Source of the DNA: Isoperla grammatica
Taxonomy: Eukaryota > Arthropoda > Insecta > Plecoptera > Perlodidae
DNA: 64,000 bases
Direction of reading: 5' to 3'
Assembly (NCBI GenBank): GCA_945910005.1
Contig: OX246747.1
Span: 37,258,097-37,322,096 of the forward strand
The notes below the pieces were generated by a model. It did no database searches and was not told where the DNA came from. It saw only the letters and a list, made by a program, of their open reading frames with translations. The translations under genes and the position numbers were made by a program. Shown here one piece after another: positions 26,331 through 32,290 of the stretch (positions are counted from its first letter, which is position 1; each line of letters begins with the position of its first letter).

Positions 26331-29300
26331 ATCTCCAACTCTGCGTTGGGTCGGCATTGAATATAAGCCTCTCCATCTTCTTCTATTCTGCTACCACTCT
26401 TCCCCCTCAACTACATTCCAGTCCCCTCCTCGCATTTCCACATCTTTCCTCACTTTGTCGTGCCATCGTTGTCGTGTCTTCCGACAATAATAAATTAAAT
26501 GAAAATTAGTTTTCATAAATTCCCACATCGTGACAGTTCGCCTGTTCGGCACCGGCGTGGGAAAGTAAAACTAGTCGTAAAGGTTTTACTCCCAGTAAAC
26601 GGTATGTGGTTTGTTCTGTTCACTTTGTCAGCGATGACTTTGAGCCCTCCTCACATTTAAAAACCCAATTTGGCCTCAAATCAAATTCTGTGCTGACAAA
26701 ATGTTCTGTACCCACACAAAAAGTAAAAGGCACGTCGAAATCCCCCCCAATAACCCCCCTCCCACCAAACAAAAGACAACGGGAATCGGCGTATCTCAGG
26801 AGGAAAGCGGTACAGCAAGGTCTGGATGATAATGTCGTGGTGGTGGATGCTAGAACAGCTGTTATACAAATTGAAATCGAACCTGACGTTGATTGTATAA
26901 GAAGTGGGTCTAAATCGTCAGCACAAGGAAATTGAACTCGGGAAATCGGGATCCAATGTGAACTAATAAATGTGAGCTAATAGGTGGGTCGAAGCCACAT
27001 CTTGAGACACAAACTGCCACACACGGTTGGTTGTCTCTCCTACTAAGGCCCGGTTTTTCAATCGGTAAATGGTTTGTTAACGGGGCCGTTAGCTGACTGA
27101 CGGTCCGTAATCTGTAATCTAACTAACCCTATGCAGATAACGGAACGTCATCTAACGGCCCCATTAATGGTCGATTGAAGAACCGGGCCTAAATCACTCA
27201 ATACTTGCGGAGATCCCCCCTGGGGCCTCATTCCAGTACATTTGCAAACTTAACCCCGGTGTTAGCAGCCAATCGGGAGTCAGCAATTGAGGGGCCGTTC
27301 AAAGGAAGGCATTGTTGAAAAAACAAGACATTTAATAAAAACAATAACAAACAAAAACAGTACAATAACCTCTAAACGTCGACAAAATACTCAATAAAAC
27401 TATATGTTTACACCACTTGGACCTATATAATGTAGGGCCTACTATAAATACACAGAATTATTTATAAACTTCATTAACACATGAAGTTACGTATTCATGA
27501 AGGTGGACATTCTCAATTAAAGAATTGAAATGTGACATTTGTGAAACTACACACATGGGCATTAACAAAATGGCGGAACTTCATAGTATTGTTGAGATAA
27601 CTTTTCTTAACCCTACTATCAGACAGGGTCATATTTGCCTCTGGATTATGCAGGAAAGCATGGGCAGGAGTTAACCCCGGGGTCATTTTAACATGGGGTT
27701 AGCGAGAATTAAGAAGAGTTAAAAAAATGTTCAGGAATGAGGCCCCTGGAGTGCAATCAATACATGACGCGCAGTTAAAAGTACATCTTCATTGACCATG
27801 CTTTCAAAGGATTCATGAAACTTCATGCACTCTCTTTAAATGTATTTATTACATTACTTTCGGTGCAACAGAAACTTTCCGTGTCAGATAACATCACAAC
27901 ACACTCAACCGCAATCGCACCAATAAGTTTTTCCCGCTCTCCCTAAAAGATCACGCATAACTGCTTTTTCCTCCCTCGGCTTTTCTCATCTGTCCGACCT
28001 TCGATGCTCGAACTGGTAAGGCTTTAAACTTCACATATCATAATGTCAATGGACCTAACTACCCTCTAAAGTAGCGCTCTACCGCTGCCGGACTAACACG
28101 AGTACACATTGCATGCACGTGTCGATGCTTGGCCGGCCGGCGAGGGCGTGGGGGTTGTGACGTAGGCTCGTAGCTGGGCCATTCTTTGAACGCATACAGT
28201 CCAGGAACCGAGCGGTCTTTCGAGGTCGGGGTTTTTCGTGTCTATTACTGGTGCGAGTCTTTACACGATAATTACAAAAACCAACAATGGTAAAAAATTC
28301 ATCGAGTTAAGTCCAGCCCACCTATAAGTAGGGAATAGGCCTAGATAATAAAGTCAACTGGGCAACCGACAAAACAAATGATAGAAATATCTGGGCCTGC
28401 CTCCTACCTTTGAGAATCAGATCTTGTTGTCTTCCGTTCAGCTTCAACGAACACTTGTACTCGGCCAGAGCCTTGTCCTTCTGGCCGAGAGCTTCCAGCG
28501 CCTGGCCGAGTAGCTTGTGCGCACTCGCCACTCGGCGAATCTTCTCGGAATTCGAGGTAGCTCGAGACGTACCAACAGGTGGCCACGAACTCGCCCACAT
28601 TGTAGTACAGCTTTGCGATGTTGTAGCAATGACTATTCCTCTGTAAAGAAATTATAGATAGTAGCAGTAGTGCCTACATGCTATTATACTACACTAGTCT
28701 ATACTATAGGCCTACTTAAGTTTCCATAGGGGCTTAGGCTAATTGGTCAGCTAGGCTTACAGTTCTACTAAACTATATTTTGACATTTGACAGCGCCGAC
28801 GCCAAAGTTATATTTTTGCGTTGTGCTTGTGCATGACATAACGATCGACCAATAGGAATCTTGTTCAAACTATAATAGACAGCTGTGGTCTCGTCATACT
28901 CGCTCGGTCAAATTAGTCTTGTTTTTAGTATATTATTACGTGACTTTCGTATCAGACTAGAGCCCTAGCCCTGTACCGTCACTAGCCTTCAATTTCAATA
29001 AATAAAATAAATTAAGAACAGATGTTACCTCCTCATTCTCAAGTGTCCACTGTATCAACATTATATAAAATGAAACTGTTTTACAAGACTTTGATTAGGC
29101 CTAGGCCTATCGCGGATAGAATTAGTTGAATGCGAGGTAGGCCTAGGCCTAGAATAAAACGGATGCAAAGGCAAGCCGTTAATTATAACTATATACGTCT
29201 TGCTTCATGCCTGTGAATGCAGGCCAACTCTAGACCGATGATAACAAGTGGCAATATTGAATTTGTAGTATGTCCCTAACCTCAAACCATGGCAAAAACT

Positions 29301-31013
29301 TGCGTTGCGCTATGGTTGTGTTACGTGAATTGTGCGTTGGCATCGGCCTTAAGTTGCGTTTAAGGTGCATTCACAATCTTTACTAGTATACTATGGTTTA
29401 ATGATTAACACTAAGCCACAGGCTTCTTTCATTGGCTAGGAGTGAGAATACTGTGCTCTGATTGGCTGTGACTAAGGTTTGTCTTGGTCTTAATCATTAA
29501 ACCATAGTACTAGTAAAGATTGTGAATGCACCTTTACTGTTCGGCGTTTGGAGCGACGCGGTAGACGCGGCAACCAATCAAGTAGCTAGTTTGCAGCGGC
29601 AGACGCGACGGCGCCAAACGGGCGACTGACTTGAGCGAAGTCCAACATTTGTCGTGCGCCGCGTGCGGTAGGCTTGATTAAGTCACAGTTCATCACAGTT
29701 TTGTTGACAGCTGTGAAGAGACGGCGCTTTATAAATCTTCTAATTCACTGTTTTCACTCAAGTCATGTGGCGTGGAGAAGAGCAGTGTTCTGTGGTATCC
29801 AGGCCACCTGCATGGGCCTAGGGCAGCTAGGCCATTGGGTTTGAAGTTTGAACCCATTGGCTAAGCCTAGGCCTAGGCATTAACAACTCTTGTCGTTCGA
29901 CTGCGACAGTGACAACAATGTTATAAGATAGGCTGTCACGGTCGCAATCGAACGACAAGAGTTAGGCCTAGCCCCCGATCTCAAGGCATAGGCCTATGCC
30001 TAGGCTTACCTATGGGCCTAGCCCATACCGCAATGTTTAGTGCTTATACCTACGTGTTTTAGGTGTAATGCCTATAGCCTAGGCTAGGTGTAGGTAGGCC
30101 TACCGCTAGCCTATACATTCCAAAATCGCGCGGGAAACGCAGAATAGAAGCGCCAAACCACGCTCAACAGTAAACGGTTCGTCGCTTGCAACGCGCCTGC
30201 CGCGTCGCTCCAAACGCCGAACAGTAAACGCAACTTTACGTTGCGCTTGCGTTGTTTAGTAGTAGTAGTAGTAGTAGTAGTAGTAGCTCTCTCTTCTGCG
30301 GCTGGGCCTTATAGCCCGGTGGTAGAGGCAACCCTCCCCCCAAGATTTAATTAAATTATGCTTGCGCTGTGCCAATTGTGCGCTAGGCTTAAGCCATTGC
30401 AACAGTCAAAACGCCCCCTTCCGCCATGTTGAATTTCGCTGTCCGCACAAGGCGTACCGAAAGCAGACGCCCAACCTTGAGCATTAAGGCCCATTCACGA
30501 TTAAACTTAACCGTAAACTTACAACTTAAAGTAAGGTTTGGCTTATGGAAGATTACACGATTGTTCATGACCAAAACTTAAACTTAGTTTTGGGCTACGG
30601 TTAAGTTTGGAACGATCAAACTTTAAAATAAAAATAAACTTAACAGTAAGAAAGAACCAATCAGGGCCAGCCGCAAGGCCTAGGCTAGCTAAATCTAAAA
30701 TAGAGCCGAAACATGCTCAGAATTTATTCGACGAAACGTTATTAAATGAATTTATGAAGACCTAGCGTCTACGTTTAAGTTAAAGTTTACTACTAAGTGT
30801 TTAGGTTACGGAATGTACCCATTTTGTTCTCAAGCACCTGACGAGATACAATACAAATATCCATCAAGGCCTAGGCCTAGCCCTAGGCCCTCGGCCTTGG
30901 GTAGGGAGGGCCATAGAGAAATGGGAGGGCTAGGCCTACTAAAGAATCTAAAAATTTATGTCTAGGCTCGACCTCTAGTGAACAGGGCTATGAATTATGA
31001 AAGACCACCTACC
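5362..31013 (-). CDS. RANBP2: RanBP2/Nup358 nucleoporin gene, 5' part (multi-exon)
   Basis: This locus encodes the N-terminal TPR and helical-solenoid part of RanBP2/Nup358. In animals this is the giant cytoplasmic-filament nucleoporin that binds Ran-GTP and acts as a SUMO E3. Exons in transcription order: about 31060-31013, 28640-28408, 25442-25272, 23088-22947, 22250-22121, 21463-21317, 21079-20923, 17263-17051, 16087-15884, 14017-13820, 13021-12799, 8408-8315, 7444-7382 and about 5466-5362, plus a second copy of the 94-nt exon at 6685-6592. Splice phases agree from exon 2 through the 94-nt exon. The translated string follows vertebrate RanBP2 block by block, as recalled, over about 690 residues. 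Ran-binding domains, zinc fingers and cyclophilin domain are absent and should lie left of the window. Exons are GC-rich (third position mostly G or C) and introns AT-rich. The frame problem in exon 2 and the duplicated exon are described separately. Confidence 0.9.
6592..6685 (-). CDS. RANBP2: RANBP2 exon 12, downstream copy (duplicate A)
   Basis: The second copy of the 94-nt exon keeps the same splice sites. It reads LSNSELDGLIEDGRLFLAV then MKHKEYKQ. It follows exon 13 in transcription order. If both copies and exon 13 were joined the frame would not hold, so at most one copy is used per mature transcript, or one is an assembly artefact. Confidence 0.75.
7382..7444 (-). CDS. RANBP2: RANBP2 exon 13, 3' part lost or unclear
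   Basis: The acceptor (TCGCTCAG) opens in phase 0, as exon 12 requires. It reads ALQDFSALKSPHASYYTSQI and then meets TAA at 7384-7382. This matches human AVTAFESIKSVVSYWNLAL as far as the tyrosine. No strong donor is visible; the only candidate, GTCAGA just before the stop, is weak. The right-hand breakpoint of the duplicated block (7376-7378) is a few bases beyond the stop. The real 3' part and donor may have been displaced by the rearrangement. Confidence 0.6.
   Translation of the reverse strand, partial: ALQDFSALKSPHASYYTSQI
7592..8063. mobile_element. Non-autonomous hAT element (472 bp)
   Basis: The terminal inverted repeat TAGGGATGTCATAGGGTA is perfect at both ends. The 8-bp target duplication GTCAATAC sits at 7584-7591 and 8064-8071, the hAT hallmark. 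It contains a G run of about 22 bases and no transposase. A left-truncated copy occupies 6017-6340, followed by the same GTCAATAC, so that copy arose by segmental duplication, not by a separate transposition. Confidence 0.9.
8315..8408 (-). CDS. RANBP2: RANBP2 exon 12, upstream copy (duplicate B)
   Basis: A 94-nt exon with acceptor CTCTCAG and donor CAG|GTGGGT. It reads ALSNSELDGLIQYGRLFLAV then MKHKEYEQ. This corresponds to human SEIVEYEEDAHITFAIL. It lies in the upstream (in transcription) copy of a tandem duplication. It differs from the 6592-6685 copy at three residues (QY for ED, E for K). Confidence 0.85.
9231..9456 (+). pseudogene. Tigger-1 transposase 5' exon (CENP-B/psq domain), broken
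   Basis: The product starts MAKRKPTQFSLKRKLEII and continues DRNPNKTRTELSKTIDIPAS, the helix-turn-helix that binds Tigger/pogo termini. Relative to the copy at 58082-57893, a small deletion after ASTP shifts the frame and gives stops. The exon ends at a good donor (AAAGAG|GTAAGT). A further short exon may lie at 9549-9619 (acceptor TAG, donor ATG|GTAAGT). Confidence 0.8.
9992..10314. mobile_element. Foldback (long inverted repeat) insertion inside Tigger-1
   Basis: Arms 10022-10167 and 10176-10316 are inverted copies, about 97% identical, around an 8-base loop. The 14-bp sequence ATATTATGTACATT occurs at 9978-9991 and 10315-10328. The sister Tigger at 57292-58513 lacks the insert at the matching site. 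No ORF is convincing. Each arm carries GGTCGAAACG followed by TTATATTTGTATTATG. Such a motif can occur at termini of Penelope-like elements; that assignment is a guess. Confidence 0.85.
10567..12056 (+). mobile_element. Second Tigger/pogo element nested in Tigger-1
   Basis: The ends CAGTACAACCTTG and CAAGGTTGTACTG are inverted and flanked by TA. The subterminal regions carry repeated ACGTCG words. It contains the C-terminal part of a Tigger transposase at 11062-11460. The N-terminal and most of the catalytic region are missing, so it is internally deleted. Being inside Tigger-1 and absent from the Tigger-1 relative at 57.3 kb, it is the younger insertion. Confidence 0.88.
11062..11460 (+). 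pseudogene. Tigger transposase C-terminal fragment
   Basis: The frame reads AWATVKPETIAKCFRKAGF, the segment typical of the end of the Tigger DDE region, followed by an acidic stretch (DDEADDEAYDESDDE). The tail SFKKLWLHTKPFVVI ends at a stop; a shifted frame continues with YLVAHEISNEVQKQLL, suggesting a frameshift near 11415. The upstream catalytic core is absent. Confidence 0.75.
12799..13021 (-). CDS. RANBP2: RANBP2 exon 11
   Basis: A 223-nt exon with acceptor ACGCAG and donor GGGG|GTGAGT. It reads HGLDGRLVVRLASML, an alanine/glutamate-rich insert (EAEADEAEATEAR), then ALYWSATLPLLERMALQAPD. This matches human HGLQPALLVHWAECL and HYWKKVLPLLKIIKKKNSIP. It ends in phase 2, which fits either copy of the next exon. 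Confidence 0.9.
13058..13130. repeat. (TAAA)n microsatellite, left half
   Basis: About 18 TAAA units. The matching right half is at 13751-13800. The two are separated only by the inserted Tigger MITE, so the element landed in an existing microsatellite. Confidence 0.95.
13131..13749 (-). mobile_element. Tigger-type MITE, copy 1 (619 bp)
   Basis: The ends CAGTAAACCCTCGTTAATAC and GGGTTTACTG are inverted, with TA on the left flank and TTA on the right. No transposase. It is about 90% or more identical to the inverted copy at 18345-18969. Inserted in a (TAAA)n tract within the RANBP2 intron between exons 10 and 11. Confidence 0.88.
13820..14017 (-). CDS. RANBP2: RANBP2 exon 10
   Basis: A 198-nt exon with acceptor GGTTACAG and donor CAAG|GTGACC. 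It reads LPAHISDQLCSVAQAELW then SADYQSELGALRQTLQQ. This corresponds to human LPLPVCKQLCTERQKSWW and NVAKLRLLVQHEINTL. The histidine-leucine and tryptophan spacing is conserved. Confidence 0.9.
14089..14574. mobile_element. Non-autonomous hAT element (486 bp)
   Basis: The inverted ends TAGAGATCCTTG and CAAGGATCTCTA are flanked by the perfect 8-bp duplication GTAATTAC (14081-14088 and 14575-14582). The interior has many TTTCGCG words, resembling the subterminal region at 59.9-60.2 kb. No ORF of note. Confidence 0.9.
15610..15845 (-). pseudogene. LINE 3' coding remnant
   Basis: On the minus strand, GHVKQ, then HPEGHKKKVGRPRDRWLD and RGLTWHGVEAGRLWEHRETC follow the familiar C-terminal pattern of LINE ORF2 proteins (GHV...RGRPKKRW.D...RG.W..A......W). 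Several stops show it is dead. It lies in the RANBP2 intron between exons 9 and 10. Confidence 0.65.
15884..16087 (-). CDS. RANBP2: RANBP2 exon 9
   Basis: The acceptor is taken at 16088-16089 (GGCCAG), because only this choice keeps phase with exon 8; the CAG seven bases inside the exon would break it. It reads YPGSLHHQVWLGLQAVAVA and later LNKLDIDALLYAAG. This matches human HNGSLQHLTWLGLQW and ILDLEVFLLGVVY. Donor GCAG|GTTAGT. Confidence 0.92.
16359..16463 (+). repeat. Dispersed repeat carrying the empty target site
   Basis: From GCATTTGTCC to GACTCATTCACC this sequence matches the two flanks of the MITE at 18345-18969. It is part of an otherwise unrecognised repeat family. Confidence 0.8.
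17051..17263 (-). CDS. RANBP2: RANBP2 exon 8
   Basis: A 213-nt exon with acceptor TTCCAG and donor CTCG|GTGAGT. It reads GRVVLGLVRETRAQFLEHV, then a histidine- and alanine-rich stretch, then PSPANVAPSDL. This follows human GHMLLNLSRGKQDFLKEIV and the start of the EDLTRYD block. Codons are almost all G/C-ending, in contrast with the flanking introns. Confidence 0.88.
17429..17604. mobile_element. Tigger/pogo-type MITE (176 bp)
   Basis: The ends CAGTAAAACTTCTTTATAAC and GAAGTTTCACTG are inverted and flanked by TA. A degenerate relative of its interior (CTTTACATGCATAAGA) lies at about 4197-4312. Confidence 0.8.
17684..18073. mobile_element. hAT-type MITE (about 390 bp)
   Basis: The ends GGTTCCCAC and GTGGGAACCC are inverted. 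GCAGGCAA flanks both sides. CAGGGTTCCCAC is a common hAT terminus. The interior repeats CTTTTCCAGGTTTTCCAGG in the terminal regions. The left end seems to have lost or changed its first bases. Confidence 0.7.
18345..18969 (+). mobile_element. Tigger-type MITE, copy 2 (625 bp)
   Basis: Same family as 13131-13749, opposite orientation, with TA on both sides. The flanks (18268-18342 and 18970-19003) match an uninterrupted sequence at 16359-16463, which serves as the empty site. Confidence 0.9.
19279..20038. mobile_element. Non-autonomous hAT element (760 bp)
   Basis: The ends TAGGGCTGGGC and GCCCAGCCCTA carry the 8-bp duplication GTCGATAT at 19271-19278 and 20039-20046. Subterminal regions are rich in ATCGATAT words, likely transposase sites. 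No transposase. Confidence 0.92.
20923..21079 (-). CDS. RANBP2: RANBP2 exon 7
   Basis: A 157-nt exon with acceptor CAACAG and donor GCGG|GTGAGT. It reads SSRRETCRVAMPLLLGAM and FRQSQAG. This corresponds to human VQWRALSELAALCYLIAF and ACDRLSQSG. Confidence 0.87.
21317..21463 (-). CDS. RANBP2: RANBP2 exon 6
   Basis: A 147-nt exon with acceptor CTCCAG and a weaker donor AAG|GTCGGT. It reads VFLLDQTLHRASQEK and VYFTHLRGQLCLHLATLML. This corresponds to human ATFLEMKGHFYMHAGSLLLKM in the helical solenoid. It is a whole-codon exon; phases fit on both sides. Confidence 0.88.
21667..22046. mobile_element. Non-autonomous hAT element (380 bp)
   Basis: The ends TAGGGTTGCCATA and TATGGCAACCCTA carry the 8-bp duplication CTAATCGG at 21659-21666 and 22047-22054. 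The interior has repeated TCCCGA words. It sits in the short RANBP2 intron between exons 5 and 6. Confidence 0.92.
22121..22250 (-). CDS. RANBP2: RANBP2 exon 5
   Basis: A 130-nt exon with acceptor TTTCAG and donor GCC|GTAAGC. It reads YECLRDVYDAYKEG then AHYCAMLERIAVFSMQEQA. This matches the human segment after LEWNSCVVQTLKEYLE in position, and in the repeated leucine and aromatic helix pattern. Confidence 0.88.
22695..22750 (+). repeat. LINE-type 3' tail with ATT repeats
   Basis: CCACTCAACCCGAAACAGTT through GTTAAAGATTATTATTATTAT matches 16662-16710 (CCACTCAACCCAACACAGTT). Such short ends with a microsatellite tail suggest LINE or SINE 3' ends. Confidence 0.5.
22947..23088 (-). CDS. RANBP2: RANBP2 exon 4
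   Basis: A 142-nt exon with acceptor TCCGCAG and donor TG|GTGAGT. It reads IAIWPNDVWLRVRLLRLFLA and DAYEQARQIETRAAF. This corresponds to human YVRPDDVHVNIRLVELY and DAVAHCHEAERNIAL, the last TPR. It joins in phase to exons 3 and 5. Confidence 0.93.
23612..23660 (+). repeat. (TTTAG)n short tandem repeat
   Basis: Nine or so TTTAG/TTAG units with small variants. It lies in the RANBP2 intron between exons 3 and 4. Confidence 0.8.
23922..24771 (+). pseudogene. SAP- and SWIM-domain coding element, probably decayed
   Basis: The first exon (23922-24016) encodes a SAP domain: CTAVQLKEELKKLGAK, then SGTKEVLEER, ending at donor AG|GTAATC. The next (from 24185, acceptor TTTCAG) joins in phase and reads LQVWNRVYLDRLLVEVQV but reaches a stop at 24404. 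A separate frame, about 24412-24771, carries a SWIM zinc-binding motif, ACMCPAG...SAACKHIAAL (C-x-C...C-x-H), then LLQTWHKPKPG. SAP plus SWIM occurs in transposon-like, YqaJ-type exonuclease families of invertebrates; I see no exonuclease core here. It lies antisense in a RANBP2 intron. Whether the frames splice into one protein is unknown. Confidence 0.65.
25272..25442 (-). CDS. RANBP2: RANBP2 exon 3, second TPR
   Basis: A 171-nt exon with acceptor GTTGCAG and donor T|GTGAGT. It reads VCELIVATG, then RARYWCDRAEELFPHHP, then LKEHLLSAAGEDATKL. This matches human KIAELLCKN, RAKYWVERAAKLFPGSP and LKEQLLDCEGEDGWNKL almost position for position. It is the strongest single identification in the window. 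Phase is consistent with both neighbours. Confidence 0.95.
26235..26331. repeat. (ATC)n/(GAT)n microsatellite
   Basis: About 30 ATC units, slightly imperfect at the left (GTC variants). It would read poly-Asp on the minus strand and poly-Ile/Ser/His on the plus; no gene context supports coding. Confidence 0.95.
26500..26935 (+). pseudogene. THAP zinc-finger remnant
   Basis: The frame gives SFHKFPHRD, then after a one-base shift near 26563 gives SRKGFTPSKRYVVCSVHFVS and DDFEPSS, then LKSNSVLTKCSVPT. This is the C-x2-4...C-x2-H THAP layout with the FTPSK and C-x2-HF motifs and the AVPTIF-like end. The N-terminal cysteine pair is not clear. A basic, serine/proline-rich tail follows to 26935. 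THAP domains occur in host regulators and in P-element and Harbinger-like transposons. The shift argues for a remnant. It lies in the RANBP2 intron between exons 2 and 3, antisense. Confidence 0.6.
27047..27189. mobile_element. Harbinger-type MITE (143 bp)
   Basis: The ends GGCCCGGTTTTTCAATCG and CGATTGAAGAACCGGGCC are flanked by TAA (27044-27046 and 27190-27192). A 3-bp TWA duplication is typical of PIF-Harbinger. A near-palindrome with no ORF. Confidence 0.85.
27223..27745 (-). mobile_element. Harbinger-type MITE, copy 1 (523 bp)
   Basis: The ends GGGCCTCATTCCAGTACATT and AATGAGGCCC are flanked by CTG on both sides. Inverted relative to the copy at 36407-36928. No transposase. Confidence 0.87.
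28408..28640 (-). CDS. RANBP2: RANBP2 exon 2, TPR region, with +1 frame discrepancy
   Basis: The acceptor (TTTACAG) and donor (AAAG|GTAGGA) are clear. The first part reads CYNIAKLYYNVGEF, matching the human FAKLYYEAKEY block. The second part reads AHKLLGQALEALGQKDKA then LNGRQQDLILK, matching AHRFLGLLYELEENTDKA and LNPTQKDLVLK. The two parts are in different frames. One base must be skipped between roughly 28528 and 28560 to join them. This is the first TPR motif region. The end phase (1) fits the next exon. A sequencing or assembly indel is the simplest explanation; a true mutation would inactivate this allele. Confidence 0.88.
29363..29533. mobile_element. Harbinger-type MITE (171 bp) inside another element's TIR
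   Basis: The arms AGGTGCATTCACAATC and GATTGTGAATGCACCT are flanked by TTA on both sides (29360-29362 and 29534-29536). The terminal arms extend about 45 bp through ACTATGGTTTAATGATTAA. Confidence 0.88.
29885..29963. repeat. Hairpin-forming inverted repeat
   Basis: AACTCTTGTCGTTCGA and TCGAACGACAAGAGTT form arms of about 31 bp with one short mismatch around GACAGTGACA/TGTCACGGTC. The loop is about 17 bases. Confidence 0.8.
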
Positions 31014-31060
31014 TCGTCTTCACTTTTCAGTTTACGATCAACGTCGCGTGTAGTACGAAA
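31013..31060 (-). CDS. RANBP2: RANBP2 probable first coding exon (5' end uncertain)
   Basis: An open frame ending RDVDRKLKSEDE stops at a good donor (GAG|GTAGGT, exon end 31013) in phase 0. Phase 0 fits the acceptor at 28640. DVDR resembles the ADVERY near the human N terminus. No ATG lies in this frame close upstream, so the start is unresolved: either an upstream exon exists or the exon call is wrong. A GC-rich, CpG-containing stretch at about 31080-31200 could be the promoter. Confidence 0.45.
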
Positions 31061-31599
31061 TGTACAAGATGACTGATGAGCGATGAATGCACGAGTCACG
31101 AATACCCGTGCACCCGACAGGGTATGTCGCGCGCGGCTTGGGCTTGGGCAGGCTTCCGCTTGGGTTTCGGAGAGAAAAACTTGCCGGAAACCGGATATAC
31201 GTCATAAATATTGCGTCACTCCGTATGGGAAACTTAGGTTTTTTCGTATCTTGACAGTTTTATAACTTATATTAGTAGATAATTAATTATTATTTTTTAT
31301 TTTTTGTTAACTGGTAACAAATATTTCATTACTTTTATCTTAAAAGTGTAGGTACAAAGAGAGGCCATGATCAACAGGTGGTGCAAGGAGCGTACATCAC
31401 TTCGAACAGAAGAAGAAGAAGAAAACATCCATTCCGGAAGGCGTGGCCAAGGAATTATGGCGGCTGAAAGTGTGTTCATCAATAATTAATATTTTTTGAA
31501 AATTCAAGAATATTTGGGTAAAAATATCTTACATATTGAAAGTAAAAAATGTTTTTAAAAACTTGTTCTTTATTCTGTTAACGTTTTTGGAGTTGATAG

Positions 31600-32290
31600 G
31601 CCCTAGGCTTGCGTGTTGTAATTTGCTGGCAACGTTGATAATCAACAGGCAAATACAAACTTACTTATAATAGGGTCCTATGCCTATCATTATGCCTAGG
31701 CCTAGGTAGGGCTAGGCCTAGGCCCTACCTACACATCGTAGGCTTAGCCTCTTGCCCTAGGGCCTAGGGTAGGCCCTAACCTACGAAGTTGTGACTGAAA
31801 ACTGACTAGGCCTAATAGTAGGCCCAGTTGAGTAGGCTAGGTTTATACTGTCAACCAAAGACAAGATTTACCTAACCTAACCTAGAAGTAGGGCTAGGCC
31901 TAGGCCAGAATTGGGGAAAGAGTAGCGTTTCGATAATAAATTAGCATTACATGATAAGTAGGCTTAGACCTAGGCCCTAGCCTAGTCTTTCTCAGGGGCA
32001 AATGTTCAGGCCTAGGCCTGTAATCTTGGGGTGGTGGGGTGTAGTATCGTGTCACCGGGCAAGGAGGGCCAGCGGCTTCAGAATAGAGAAGAAACTTGCT
32101 AGGCCTAGATCTAGGGCCTAGTTCGATAAATTTAGCCTAAAAGTCATAACATCAAATAGCTAGGACTAGGGCTAGGCCTAGGTCCCTTGGGCTACATATT
32201 TTTAGGACATGTTTTGAATGGGTAGGGTCAGGCCTAGGCCTAGGCCAAACATTACTGGGCCCTAGCCTATAAGGCGTATGATTAAGATTA
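31600..32290. repeat. AGGCCTA-rich tract
   Basis: A dense run of TAGGCCTA, CCTAGGCCTA and GGGCCTAGG words between the RANBP2 5' end and the LINE. No gene seen. Similar tracts lie at 60-250, 29095-29160, 29830-30110, 37800-38060, 44380-44650 and 59010-59210. Confidence 0.85.

Larger units (their letters stand above)
29350..30236. mobile_element. TIR element split by a nested MITE
   Basis: The right end CCGCGTCGCTCC...CAGTAAACGCAACTT is the inverse of the left end AAGTTGCGTTTA...CTGTTCGGCG...GACGCGG, once the 171-bp MITE at 29363-29533 is removed. The TIR is about 37 bp. The interior holds an AGGCCTA cluster and a further hairpin (29885-29963). Family unknown. Confidence 0.75.

Noticed and set aside
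26209..26509. Frames of poly-Ile, poly-Ser and poly-Asp
   Set aside because: Produced by the ATC microsatellite; no flanking exon signals.
31436..31490. Plus-strand first exon (GAATTATGGCGGCTGAAAG)
   Set aside because: The start context is attractive for a divergent gene, but the frame stops after ten codons and the candidate donor is weak.
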